Assembly (NCBI GenBank): GCA_905234555.1
Contig: CAJOHO010000001.1
Location: 49,372-113,371, forward strand
Direction of reading: 5' to 3'
Source of the DNA: an uncultured Bacteroidaceae bacterium
Lineage (GTDB): Bacteria; Bacteroidota; Bacteroidia; Bacteroidales; Bacteroidaceae
DNA: 64,000 nucleotides
The notes beneath the pieces were generated by a model. That model saw only the letters and a program-made list of their open reading frames with translations. It was not told the origin of the DNA and searched no databases. The position numbers and the translations under genes are program-made. Positions 1 through 7,647 of the stretch are shown here, one piece after another; position 1 is the first letter of the stretch; every line of letters starts with the position of its first letter.

Positions 1-127
1 CATCACCAAGTATCTGGGCAACGATCCTGAAGTATGTGCCGGTAACGGCGTACTCCTCCAGGGCATCGACGCAGGCTACCTCCCCTTCGGACGCAGCTTC
101 ACTGTAGGTGTTAAGATTAATCTCTAA
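1..127 (+). CDS. SusC-like TonB-dependent receptor, C-terminal end (partial)
   Basis: The reading frame enters from the left edge (first full codon at 2) and stops with TAA at 125-127. Only 41 residues are present. They end in GYLPFGRSFTVGVKINL, the final beta-strand pattern of SusC/RagA outer-membrane receptors. The next gene, 13 bases downstream, encodes a SusD-like lipoprotein, the usual partner that caps the SusC barrel, so the pair most likely imports oligosaccharides. The substrate cannot be read from this fragment, but the GH43 gene behind it suggests arabinan or arabinoxylan fragments. Confidence 0.85.
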   Translation, partial: ITKYLGNDPEVCAGNGVLLQGIDAGYLPFGRSFTVGVKINL

Positions 128-140
128 AACGCATATAACG

Positions 141-2228
141 ATGAAAACAAAATCAATCATACTTTCAGGTTTGCTCCTGCTTGGCTTGGGAGCATCGACC
201 ACTTCCTGCGAGGATATGTTCACACCTGAGAACAAGCTGGTGACCACCGACTTGGCACCTCAGGACACCGTCTATCAGATGATGGGTATCGTGAAGGATA
301 TGCAGAAGATTGCCGACCGCACCATCCTCCTGGGAGAATTGCGTGGCGACCTCATCGATATCAATGATCATACGCCTACAGCGTTGGCAGAAATCGCCAA
401 TGGCCTCTGCAACAGCGACGAGGCCGTTTCCGTGGCGAACGACTACAACCGCCCAGCCGACTACTACAACGTCATCAACTCCTGCAACATCTATCTTGCT
501 TACGTTGACTCTTTGCTGAAGACCCACGGCGAGTACTACTACGAGCCTGAAATCATCTCAGCCAAGACCTATCGTGCGTGGACCTATCTGGAGCTGACGA
601 AGATCTATGGCCAGGTACCGTTCACCTTCGATCCTGTCACCACTCCACAGGCTGCAGAGCAACTGGCTGCATCCACAGGCAATTTCTATGACATGCAGCA
701 GGTTTGCAACAAGTGCATCGACGACCTCCTGCCTTACGCTTTGCTCGACCGCAACCACGAACTCCAGCCCTTCGACTACAACAGCTGGCGCTTCAAGAAC
801 AAACAGGGACGATTCTTCTTCATCCCCGTGCGTCTCATGCTGGCTGAGTTGTATCTCTGGCGTGGATGTGTCACTCACAGCAAGTCCGACTTTGTCGAGG
901 CTGTCCGCTACTATCACGACTACCTCACCTTCACCAACGAAGAGTTGACCACAGGCACCAACCGTACCTACTGGACAGGTGTTCAGTTCTCCAACGCCAC
1001 ACCTTCCGGCAACTACGGCGCCCAGTTCGAATACTCAGGCAACAACTCCACCTATCAGGTCATCATCCCCATGGATACCATTCAGTACTATGGTAACTAC
1101 TCCGACCTGCGTAGCGTCTTCTGTGCATCACCCAAGAACAAGAACTTCGCACTCGTCAACCCCTCACGCCGTATTCGCGAAATCTCACAGGCTCAGGACA
1201 ACTGCGTGTATGTATATAATGGACCGAGCGATATCGACACCGTTTCTGCACCACGCACCTCCGACCAGTTCTCTATGGCCCGCACAGCAGGCGGTTCCAT
1301 CGATCCCGAACTCCTCGTCGGCGACCTTCGCCTCAATTCTGTCTATTCCAACCAGGCAGCTTCCCAGAACACGATTATGTACCATGCTGACTACAGCGAG
1401 GAAGAACAGACCATCAAGAAATATACAGATGGACGTAACCGCCTCTACGACGACGAGCGTCAAGACTTTGTAGGACTCTATCGCACACCCATCATCTACC
1501 TCCACTTCGCCGAAGCCCTCAACTACGCCGGCTTCCCCGAGACAGCATTCGCAGTCCTCAAGTACGGACTCTCCGAGTCAGTGCTCCAAGACCGCACCAA
1601 GATCTCCCACGATGAGTACCAGCGCCTTTCCGCCATCGCCTCCTACGGATTCTCAGGAGAGTACGGCAACGCAGCCGGTTGGGACCGCAACCGCTTCCGC
1701 ACCCGCGACATGGAGACAGGCGGTTTCGATGCAGGAGGCATGAGCAACTACCCGCCCGATGGACAGCGAGCCACCCAGTACGGAATCCACGCCTTCGGAT
1801 CAGGCGACGCCTTCTTCAACCCCAACTACTACCTGCCCACCGACTCAAGCGGCATCGTAGAAGTACCCGCAGTCACCATGTGGCTCAACGAAGAATCCAC
1901 ACCAGAAGATTCCCTCGAGTACGACAGACAAGTAGAGGCACGTACCCAAGCCCTCCAAACCAACGAAGACTGGCTCACCAGCGACGAAGTACGCGAGAAG
2001 CGTCAGGCAGCCCTCGCCAAGATGATCCTCGAAGAGGAAGCCCTCGAAGGCATGTTCGAAGGAACCCGCTACTACGACCTCATGCGCTACGCCCTCTACA
2101 CAGGCGACGAAAACTTCATCGCCACAGAAGTGTCGAAGCGCAAAGGAGCAGAGAATGCCGGCACCGGCGAACTCTACAATAACTTCGCCGGTCGCCAGAA
2201 CTGGTACCTCAAACTACCCAAACGCTAA
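141..2228 (+). CDS. SusD/RagB-like nutrient-binding outer-membrane lipoprotein
   Basis: This is a 695-residue lipoprotein that should bind oligosaccharides at the cell surface and lid the SusC channel just upstream. The N-terminus MKTKSIILSGLLLLGLG ends in a lipobox with Cys23 (TTSC). The body has the helix-rich SusD pattern (YNVINSCNIYLAYVDS; YRAWTYLELTKIYGQVP). The C-terminus carries the usual late motif EEEALEGMFEGTRYYDLMRY and ends at NWYLKLPKR. It is longer than most SusD proteins (about 500-600 residues), with extra sequence around residues 270-460. I chose the ATG at 141 because it begins the lipoprotein signal; an in-frame start at 108 would lie inside susC. Same strand as SusC, so probably one transcript. 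Confidence 0.93.
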   Translation: MKTKSIILSGLLLLGLGASTTSCEDMFTPENKLVTTDLAPQDTVYQMMGIVKDMQKIADRTILLGELRGDLIDINDHTPTALAEIANGLCNSDEAVSVANDYNRPADYYNVINSCNIYLAYVDSLLKTHGEYYYEPEIISAKTYRAWTYLELTKIYGQVPFTFDPVTTPQAAEQLAASTGNFYDMQQVCNKCIDDLLPYALLDRNHELQPFDYNSWRFKNKQGRFFFIPVRLMLAELYLWRGCVTHSKSDFVEAVRYYHDYLTFTNEELTTGTNRTYWTGVQFSNATPSGNYGAQFEYSGNNSTYQVIIPMDTIQYYGNYSDLRSVFCASPKNKNFALVNPSRRIREISQAQDNCVYVYNGPSDIDTVSAPRTSDQFSMARTAGGSIDPELLVGDLRLNSVYSNQAASQNTIMYHADYSEEEQTIKKYTDGRNRLYDDERQDFVGLYRTPIIYLHFAEALNYAGFPETAFAVLKYGLSESVLQDRTKISHDEYQRLSAIASYGFSGEYGNAAGWDRNRFRTRDMETGGFDAGGMSNYPPDGQRATQYGIHAFGSGDAFFNPNYYLPTDSSGIVEVPAVTMWLNEESTPEDSLEYDRQVEARTQALQTNEDWLTSDEVREKRQAALAKMILEEEALEGMFEGTRYYDLMRYALYTGDENFIATEVSKRKGAENAGTGELYNNFAGRQNWYLKLPKR

Positions 2229-2240
2229 AATGTGAAACCG

Positions 2241-2262
2241 TGCCTTGCGGTTTTCCGCAAGG
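2241..2262 (+). repeat. Hp1 hairpin element between susD and GH43
   Basis: Leader GTG, then an 8-bp perfect stem CCTTGCGG (2243-2250), loop TTTT, and CCGCAAGG (2255-2262). It starts about a dozen bases after the susD stop, on the coding strand. It belongs to the dispersed family described in the findings. Confidence 0.8.
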
Positions 2263-2320
2263 AATCCACTAATGTTTCACATTTACCCAACAAAAGCCCT
2301 TTCCGCCCTCGCGGAAGGGG

Positions 2321-2403
2321 CTTCTCTTCACACTTCACTCTTCACTTTTCACTTCTCATGCTTCACACAATTCTTCACACTTCACCCTTCACTCTTCACT
2401 TCT
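2321..2403 (+). repeat. Low-complexity TTCACTCTTCAC-type repeat
   Basis: About 80 bases of irregular 6-8-base units (CTTCAC, TTTTCAC, CTCTTCAC). It overlaps the 5' end of the GH43 gene, so part of it is translated as HTSPFTLHFS. Similar stretches occur at 5848-5875, 34569-34585 and 35392-35416. Confidence 0.7.
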
Positions 2404-3434
2404 CTCCCCCTTGGGGGAGTTGGAGGGGGCTTCTCACTCTCGTCTTTTCACTCTTCACGCTCTCCATGCAGGCTCAGCAGCCCCGTTTTCGAGGCGAGAG
2501 CTTCCAGATAGAGACGCCTATGGTTCACGACCCTGTGATGGCAAAGGAGGGCGACACCTATTATCTCTACGCTACAGGCATGGGCATCCAGCAGATGACC
2601 TCCAAAGACCGTAAGTTGTGGACCGTGTCGCGCCTGCCCCTCATGAGCGTCATCCCAGGCTGGACCACCGACTCCGTACCAGGATTCCGCAACCACGTGT
2701 GGGCACCCGACGTCATCCAATGGCACGGACGTTGGTGGATGGCATATAGCTGCTCCACCTTTGGTCGTAACAGCTCAGCCATCGGTCTGCTCAGCAGCCG
2801 TTCCCTCGCTTCCCACCTCTGGAAAGACGAAGGCTGCATCGTGACCTCACGCGAGAAACGCGACAACTGGAATGCCATCGACCCCAACTTTGTCATCGAC
2901 GAAGCCACCGACACGCCGTGGCTCGTCTGGGGTTCCTTCTGGGACGGCATACAGCTCGCCCGTCTCGACTCCACCATGCATATCGCCAAGGGTCAGAAGC
3001 CACGTACCATAGCCCGTCGCTACGATCCTAACTACAAACCCACCGAACCCAATCCCACCTCGCGTTTTGCCGGCACGAACGCCATCGAGGCACCCTTCAT
3101 CTTCCATCATGGCGATTATTATTACCTGTTTGTGTCGTGGGACTACTGCTGCCGAGGTGCCCTGTCCAACTACCGTGTGGCTGTAGGTCGCAGCAAGACC
3201 ATCGACGGCCCCTACCTCGACCGCAACGGCAAGGATATGGCAAACGGAGGTGGTACGCTCTTCCTCGAAGGCGACAAGACTCAATGGGAAGCCGCAGGCC
3301 ATTGTGCCGCCTATCACTTCGACGACGAGGACATCTTCATCTGCCACGGCTACAGCGCCACTCAGGACGGTGTTGCCCAACTCATCCAGCGTCCCATCAC
3401 CTGGACCCCCGACGACTGGCCCCAACTGCAATAG
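2358..3434 (+). CDS. GH43 family arabinan endo-1,5-alpha-L-arabinosidase-like enzyme
   Basis: A 358-residue exported enzyme predicted to cut alpha-1,5-arabinan or arabinoxylan side chains. The GH43 catalytic triad is visible: Asp58 in VHDPVM (base), Asp175 in NAIDPNF (pKa modulator) and Glu244 in IEAPFIF (acid). The motifs GSFWDGIQL and NGGGTLFL fit the endo-arabinanase branch. The signal peptide (LLTLVFSLFTLSMQAQ) is preceded by an odd stretch coded by the TTCAC repeat and a Gc1 repeat. I chose ATG 2358. A GTG at 2232 would add 42 residues, but it lies before an Hp1 hairpin and adds only repeat-like sequence. It follows SusD and is closed by a terminator at 3516, so it probably ends the susCD operon. 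Confidence 0.9.
   Translation: MLHTILHTSPFTLHFSPPWGSWRGLLTLVFSLFTLSMQAQQPRFRGESFQIETPMVHDPVMAKEGDTYYLYATGMGIQQMTSKDRKLWTVSRLPLMSVIPGWTTDSVPGFRNHVWAPDVIQWHGRWWMAYSCSTFGRNSSAIGLLSSRSLASHLWKDEGCIVTSREKRDNWNAIDPNFVIDEATDTPWLVWGSFWDGIQLARLDSTMHIAKGQKPRTIARRYDPNYKPTEPNPTSRFAGTNAIEAPFIFHHGDYYYLFVSWDYCCRGALSNYRVAVGRSKTIDGPYLDRNGKDMANGGGTLFLEGDKTQWEAAGHCAAYHFDDEDIFICHGYSATQDGVAQLIQRPITWTPDDWPQLQ
2404..2431 (+). repeat. Gc1 G/C-tract hairpin repeat inside a signal peptide
   Basis: CTCCCCC at 2404-2410 faces GGGGGAG at 2413-2419, followed by TTGGAGGGGGCT. The same unit recurs at 34420, 34581, 34875 and, on the minus strand, 38053. Here it is translated as PPWGSWRGL, just before the hydrophobic core of the GH43 signal peptide. 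Confidence 0.75.
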
Positions 3435-3452
3435 CCTTAGCCCATCCCCCTA

Positions 3453-3489
3453 CGGACCCACCCCCTTGCCCCTCCCGTGAAGGGAGGGG
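3453..3489 (+). repeat. Gc2 G/C-tract hairpin repeat
   Basis: CCCCTCCC (3469-3476), loop GTGAA, then GGGAGGGG (3482-3489), preceded by CGGACCCACCCCC. The 34 bases 3453-3486 recur exactly, inverted, at 34531-34564 inside another gene. Confidence 0.75.
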
Positions 3490-3515
3490 AGTGTATAGTC
3501 CGCAAACGATAAACA

Positions 3516-3544
3516 AAAGGGAGGCACATCGTGTGCTTCCCTTT
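3516..3544 (+). terminator. Rho-independent-type terminator after GH43
   Basis: A 13-bp stem (3516-3528 with 3532-3544, one G-T pair) closes a three-base loop and runs into TTTCT. It lies about 80 bases after the GH43 stop and most likely ends the susCD-GH43 transcript. Confidence 0.7.
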
Positions 3545-3640
3545 CTAATACTCTGTAAAGTTACGACTCTTAACAACATTTTCCTAATCTCTTCACAACT
3601 TTTTTTCTTTTTCTTCACAAAAAACATCTTTTCCCTTAAG

Positions 3641-3761
3641 AAAAAACTCTAAATCACACTTTGATTTATATAAATCATAATTAGATTTACATAAATCACA
3701 CTTTGATTCTTATAAATCACACTTTGATTCTTATAAATCACAATATGATTTAGAGTTTTTT
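3641..3761. repeat. Inverted-repeat-bounded array of AAATCACACTTTGATT units
   Basis: A perfect 16-bp inverted repeat (AAAAAACTCTAAATCA at 3641-3656, its complement at 3746-3761) encloses about four units near 21 bp of the form ATAAATCACACTTTGATTCT. No gene is visible here. It is part of the 692-base gene-free interval 3435-4126. Confidence 0.75.
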
Positions 3762-3856
3762 GTTAAGACTTTTGATTTTTTCTCCGAACGCTTTGGCTTT
3801 TATGTCTGAACAGAAAGCAATTTCTTTGTTAAGACGGCTAATTGACGAGGTTCAGT

Positions 3857-4097
3857 ATGCTTGTCAGCTGAGTTAAGTCTGTTGGTTGGTGGAGTTATGT
3901 TTGTTGGTTGGTGGAGTTATGTTTGTTGGTTGGTGGAGTTATGTTTGTTGGCTGGTGGAGTTATGTTTGTTGGTTGGTGGAGTTAAGTCTGTTGGCTGGT
4001 GGAGTTAAGTCTGTTGGCTGGTGGAGTTATGTTTGTTGGTTGGTGAAGTTAAGTCTGTTGGTTGCAAAGTTTAGTCTGCTCGCAGGCGGAGTTCAGT
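3857..4097 (+). repeat. 22-bp tandem repeat, about 11 units
   Basis: Eight well-kept 22-bp units (core GTTGGTTGGTGGAGTTATG) occupy 3879-4054, with degenerate units on both sides (3857-3878 and 4055-4097). Units vary at a few positions, mainly T/C in GGTTGG/GGCTGG and TATGT/TAAGT. An open frame runs through it only because the unit lacks stops; it is not a credible gene. Confidence 0.85.
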
Positions 4098-4126
4098 TGC
4101 GTTTCATTTGAAGAGACGAATTGATT

Positions 4127-5788
4127 TTAGTAGATTACGCTGAAAGTTTTGGTGTCCATCAGGTGACGGTCGGTCAGTTTGATGTCAGGAATTACGGGCA
4201 GACACATAAATGCCATCGTGATGAATGGTGATTTCATCTGACATCCAACCTCTTTTATTTTTTCCTGTATGCACAGTGTGCGGAAAGCTATCTCATGTCC
4301 ATCCATCGGAGCCATCAGTCCGGCAATGGGAAGAGGAATGTCCATCATTTCCTGAGGTGTGACTACAACTTGTCCGCCTTGCATTTCAACAATGCGGTTA
4401 ATGGCTCTTACCAAGTACTCATCGTTGGAGCCAATCGCCACGATATTATGGCAATCGTGAGCGACTGAACCGGCTATGGCACCTTCCTTGATGTTGAAAC
4501 CACGCACAAGTGCTACAATAGGTTTGGCTCCAGGGATATAACGGTTATACACCACTATCTTCTGAACCTCGGTCCAGGGATACTGTGAGTCGAAAAGGGG
4601 GTTTCCAGTCACCTCTACCACATCGTGAGCTGTTTGCAGACTGCCATCGAAGGCGTGGATGACATGAACTGTATCGCCGCTCTTGATGTTCAGCGTGATG
4701 TCATCCTTAGTGATAGGTGATGCTACAAAGTTGTTGGGATAATAATCCTCCGCCCAGTCGTCGTTCTCAGAATGGTTAGAACGCAGGATGGCGTTGTGGT
4801 TGAACACCTCTTCGCCTCTGATGACTGTACTTTCCACACGGAAATGCGGAGTGATATTGTCAACCGTGATGAATGTTGCAGGGTCTCCAACTTGTAGCAG
4901 ACCCCAGTTCTTGTTATAGTGCTTCTGCGCATTCATACAGGCTGCCTGCAACACATCCCACAGGTTATAACCATCGGCAAGTGCACGTTTTACAATCAGG
5001 TTGATGTGACCACGCACGAAATCATCAGGATGACAGTCGTCTGTGCAGAACATAACCATATTGGGACTTTCAGCAATGAGCGGACTGAGCAGCTGATAGT
5101 CTTTGGCGGCACTTCCCTCACGGATAATGACTTTCATGCCTGCATTGATACACGAACGGCCTTCTTCCAATGTGGAGCATTCGTGGTCGGTGGAGATACC
5201 TGCTGCAGCATACTTATATCTCTCCTGACCCGTCAGTCTGGGTGCATGACCATCTACAGGCTTGCCGTGACGTTGTGCTGCCTTGATTTTTGCCAGCACT
5301 TCCTTGTTGCCTGTCAGCACACCAGGATAATTCATCATTTCAGCCAGAAAACCGATGTCCTCACGTGCCATCAGCGCTTCGGTGTCCTTCACGTCAATAA
5401 CCTTACCACTGGTCTCTACATCACCACCTACTGCAGGCACACAACTGGGTACACCAAAGCAGAAGTTAAAGCAGGCCTTATGACCAGAGTGTATCATATA
5501 GTCAATACCTTCGACGCCCAGCACATTACCAATTTCATGAGGGTCGGCAAAAACACCGATTGTGCCGTGATTGACAGCAATGCGTGCAAACTTGTGGGGC
5601 ACCATCATGCTGCTCTCGATATGAACGTGGCTGTCGATGAAACCTGGCATGATGTAGGACCAAGGATGCTCGTTTGCAGGCAAGTCGCATCGCCTTACTT
5701 CAACGATTTGTCCGTCCTTGATGACCAGTTCGCCGTCGAAGATTTCTCGTCGAACCAAATCGACAATATGTCCTTTTACTTGATTCAT
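4127..5788 (-). CDS. ade: Adenine deaminase
   Basis: A 553-residue cytoplasmic amidohydrolase converting adenine to hypoxanthine and ammonia for purine salvage. It has the amidohydrolase metal motif PGFIDSHVHIESS near residue 50, FADPHEIGNV, the GHAPRLTG segment and the TDDCHPDD motif typical of Ade-type enzymes. Length and order of motifs match full-length Ade. The start MNQVKGHIVDL is the first ATG with the family's N-terminal beta domain. The SemiSWEET gene lies 64 bases upstream on the same strand, and the only good promoter is upstream of that gene, so the two are probably co-transcribed. Confidence 0.93.
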   Translation of the reverse strand: MNQVKGHIVDLVRREIFDGELVIKDGQIVEVRRCDLPANEHPWSYIMPGFIDSHVHIESSMMVPHKFARIAVNHGTIGVFADPHEIGNVLGVEGIDYMIHSGHKACFNFCFGVPSCVPAVGGDVETSGKVIDVKDTEALMAREDIGFLAEMMNYPGVLTGNKEVLAKIKAAQRHGKPVDGHAPRLTGQERYKYAAAGISTDHECSTLEEGRSCINAGMKVIIREGSAAKDYQLLSPLIAESPNMVMFCTDDCHPDDFVRGHINLIVKRALADGYNLWDVLQAACMNAQKHYNKNWGLLQVGDPATFITVDNITPHFRVESTVIRGEEVFNHNAILRSNHSENDDWAEDYYPNNFVASPITKDDITLNIKSGDTVHVIHAFDGSLQTAHDVVEVTGNPLFDSQYPWTEVQKIVVYNRYIPGAKPIVALVRGFNIKEGAIAGSVAHDCHNIVAIGSNDEYLVRAINRIVEMQGGQVVVTPQEMMDIPLPIAGLMAPMDGHEIAFRTLCIQEKIKEVGCQMKSPFITMAFMCLPVIPDIKLTDRHLMDTKTFSVIY

Positions 5789-5852
5789 GTCGTTCTTTAC
5801 TTGAAAGTCTTTACTCGGTTCCTGAGTTTATCGAAGGATCACTCTTCACTCA

Positions 5853-6164
5853 TCACTTCCCATTCTTCACTTTCTTGTTTTTGTCGTTGCGCACTTTAAT
5901 GATAACGATAATCGCTGCGCAGGTGGCAGTAATGAAGTTGGTGATAAAAAAGAAAACACCAGTACTGATACCTTCCGCAACACAAAGCATCAATCCTTGA
6001 CACATAAAACAGAAACTGCCTACTCCCATCATGCAGAAACCAGGCAGAGAGATGCCGTCAGTCTGACGGGTGCGGATGGTCTGGATGGCCTGAGGCAGAT
6101 AGCCCAGGATGAGACCGATGCTGCCTAACCAGCCAATAATCAAATACAACAAATTGTCTCCCAT
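5853..6164 (-). CDS. SemiSWEET/PQ-loop family small transporter
   Basis: A 103-residue inner-membrane protein with three predicted helices and the PQ-loop motif GYLPQAIQTIRTRQTDG near residue 22. This is the length and layout of bacterial SemiSWEETs, which dimerise to carry sugars down a gradient; the cargo here is unknown. The C-terminus is a basic tail (KNKKVKNGK). It sits just upstream of adenine deaminase on the same strand behind a clear promoter. Confidence 0.85.
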   Translation of the reverse strand: MGDNLLYLIIGWLGSIGLILGYLPQAIQTIRTRQTDGISLPGFCMMGVGSFCFMCQGLMLCVAEGISTGVFFFITNFITATCAAIIVIIKVRNDKNKKVKNGK

Positions 6165-6212
6165 AGGTACGAAATTTTAAGTTTGATAAAAAGACATTAT
6201 TTAATTGTAGCG

Positions 6213-6244
6213 CAAAATTACGAAAAGAATTTTTAATGACCAAA
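6213..6244 (-). promoter_or_regulatory. Bacteroidetes-type promoter for SemiSWEET-ade
   Basis: On the minus strand, TTTG (6244-6241) and TAATTTTG (6220-6213) are separated by 20 bases, matching the -33/-7 consensus. It lies 49 bases upstream of the SemiSWEET start. Confidence 0.65.
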
Positions 6245-6410
6245 TAATTCTGATAAAAAGATTTGAGACTGACGTTTTAGAGTTAAGCCAGGAAGCACCT
6301 CAGACTTTTCTTTCAGCTTGTGTTTAATTGTTGTTTTTACAATTAATAGTGTTTGATTTGGTTTGAAATGTTAAATCTTTTGCCTATCTTGCATTTTTCT
6401 CTAAAATAAA

Positions 6411-6441
6411 TTGGTTTATATTATAAACTTATCTATCTTTG
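6411..6441 (+). promoter_or_regulatory. Bacteroidetes-type promoter for the 6590 gene pair
   Basis: TTGG (6411-6414), 19 bases, then TATCTTTG (6434-6441). The leader to the start at 6590 is about 140 bases. The 425-base interval 6165-6589 otherwise holds the divergent promoter and no gene that I can see. Confidence 0.65.
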
Positions 6442-6589
6442 CAACGTGATTCGAACACAAAGGGTCAAATCTGTGCTTTCTGCAGGAGTTCGGAGGCGAC
6501 CCAAACTTACCTGATTAATTAACCTCTGGGGGCTGATGAGGAATGTTCGTTCATTCGTTGGAAGTCCTTCTAAAAACAAACACGGTAAA

Positions 6590-7225
6590 ATGGAAGAGAA
6601 AAATAATATGACTGCTGAGCGCAGTCTGGAAATCATTCGCGAGTCAATTGAACGTAGTCAGCGTGCTATCACAAAGAACTCGGCCTTGCCGCTGATTTGG
6701 TGGGGTAGTGTTGTGGTGGTGTTTTCTTTGCTGATTCTCTATTTGTGGAAGTATCAGGGCGGTCCTGTCTGGAATGTTCTGTGGCTGGCGCTTTGGCCTT
6801 TGGGCTATCTGGGTAACCGACTGATTGATAAACATCAGACGCCTGCTCCTCCCAGCTTTGTGGGAAAGACCATTGGTCACATTTGGGCTTCTTTTGGTAT
6901 TGTCTGCGGATTCATCGGCTGGACTGTCTGCTTCATCGGCTTGGGTGTTCTGCCTATGGAACTGATTGCTCCTCAAGGTCATGTGGTCTGCATCTCTTTG
7001 ACCAGCATCATTGCCCTTTGCTTTGGTATGGGCAGCACGATTACGGGTTTTGTGCTGAAGAGTCTTGCCATCGAGATCTGTGGCATCATTGGTGGTGTGG
7101 GCGGTTTCTTCCTTGCCTTGCAGTTTGGAGGGGCAGAACAGTTGTATGTGATGGCAGCAGTTTCCGTCGTTTCGCTGATGATTCCTGGTTTGATTGTTTA
7201 TCTGCAAAATAAAGGAAAGGAGTGA
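6590..7225 (+). CDS. Four-helix membrane protein paired with winged-helix regulator
   Basis: A 211-residue protein with a short charged N-terminus (SLEIIRESIERSQRAI) and four to six hydrophobic segments: about residues 32-50, 53-72, 91-113, 120-141, 148-170 and 176-198. I do not recognise a named family. It is followed, with almost no gap, by an HTH_34-type regulator; in Bacteroidetes such regulators are often partnered with small membrane proteins whose amount they control. The ATG at 6590 gives MEEKNNMTAERS; an ATG at 6608 is a reasonable alternative. An upstream in-frame ATG at 6536 would add only poorly structured sequence. Confidence 0.75.
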   Translation: MEEKNNMTAERSLEIIRESIERSQRAITKNSALPLIWWGSVVVVFSLLILYLWKYQGGPVWNVLWLALWPLGYLGNRLIDKHQTPAPPSFVGKTIGHIWASFGIVCGFIGWTVCFIGLGVLPMELIAPQGHVVCISLTSIIALCFGMGSTITGFVLKSLAIEICGIIGGVGGFFLALQFGGAEQLYVMAAVSVVSLMIPGLIVYLQNKGKE

Positions 7226-7230
7226 AGATT

Positions 7231-7527
7231 ATGTTTAAGCCGTTAGACCCCTTGCTGCATTCAGAACTGAGGCTGGCCGTTGTGTCGCTGCTCATTGGTG
7301 TGGAGGAAGCTGAATTCCCCTACATCAAGGAGCAGACGGGAGCCACAGCAGGCAATCTCAGCGTGCAGATTGACAAATTGTCGGCTGCCGGTTATGTAGA
7401 AGTGGAGAAAACGTTCAAGGGAAAACGTCCTTGCACGCTCTGCCGCATCACGCCTGCCGGTCTGCAAGCCTTCGAAGCCTACGTTGAGGCTTTGAGAACC
7501 TATCTGCCTGTAGGTCAGTCGTCTTAA
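7231..7527 (+). CDS. Winged-helix (HTH_34) transcriptional regulator
   Basis: A 98-residue DNA-binding protein. The sequence LDPLLHSELRLAVVSLL, then GATAGNLSVQIDKLSAAGYVEV and RITPAGLQAF, follows the MarR/ArsR-like HTH_34 family closely: recognition helix around NLSVQIDKL, then the beta wing EKTFKGKRP. Starts at GTG 7222 or ATG 7231; I took the ATG because family members begin near FKPLDPLLH. It overlaps or abuts the preceding membrane-protein gene, so the two are one operon. It likely represses its own operon, judged only by family habit. Confidence 0.88.
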   Translation: MFKPLDPLLHSELRLAVVSLLIGVEEAEFPYIKEQTGATAGNLSVQIDKLSAAGYVEVEKTFKGKRPCTLCRITPAGLQAFEAYVEALRTYLPVGQSS

Positions 7528-7591
7528 TAGTCAAAGACCGATTTGGGCTAAGCCAAATCTCAAGATTCCCTTCGTTTTTTTTCTCAAAAAC

Positions 7592-7622
7592 TTGGAGGGA
7601 ATCATTCTTTTTTGTACCTTTG
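7592..7622 (+). promoter_or_regulatory. Bacteroidetes-type promoter for gene A
   Basis: TTGG (7592-7595), 19 bases, TACCTTTG (7615-7622), 25 bases before the ATG at 7648. It is the only strong promoter I see ahead of the 7.6-15.3 kb locus. Confidence 0.65.
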
Positions 7623-7647
7623 CGACTCAGAATAACGAATCAACCTA

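Noticed and set aside
2232..2357. GTG start at 2232 for the GH43 gene
   Set aside because: It would translate the Hp1 hairpin and TTCAC repeats into a 42-residue extension in front of a complete signal peptide beginning after ATG 2358.
3857..4097. Possible CRISPR array
   Set aside because: Units are contiguous with no unique spacers, and no cas genes are near.
3908..4111. Open frame coding VGGV/GWWSYVCWLVE repeats
   Set aside because: It is a read-through of the 22-bp tandem repeat; the peptide follows the unit and has no start context or homologue.
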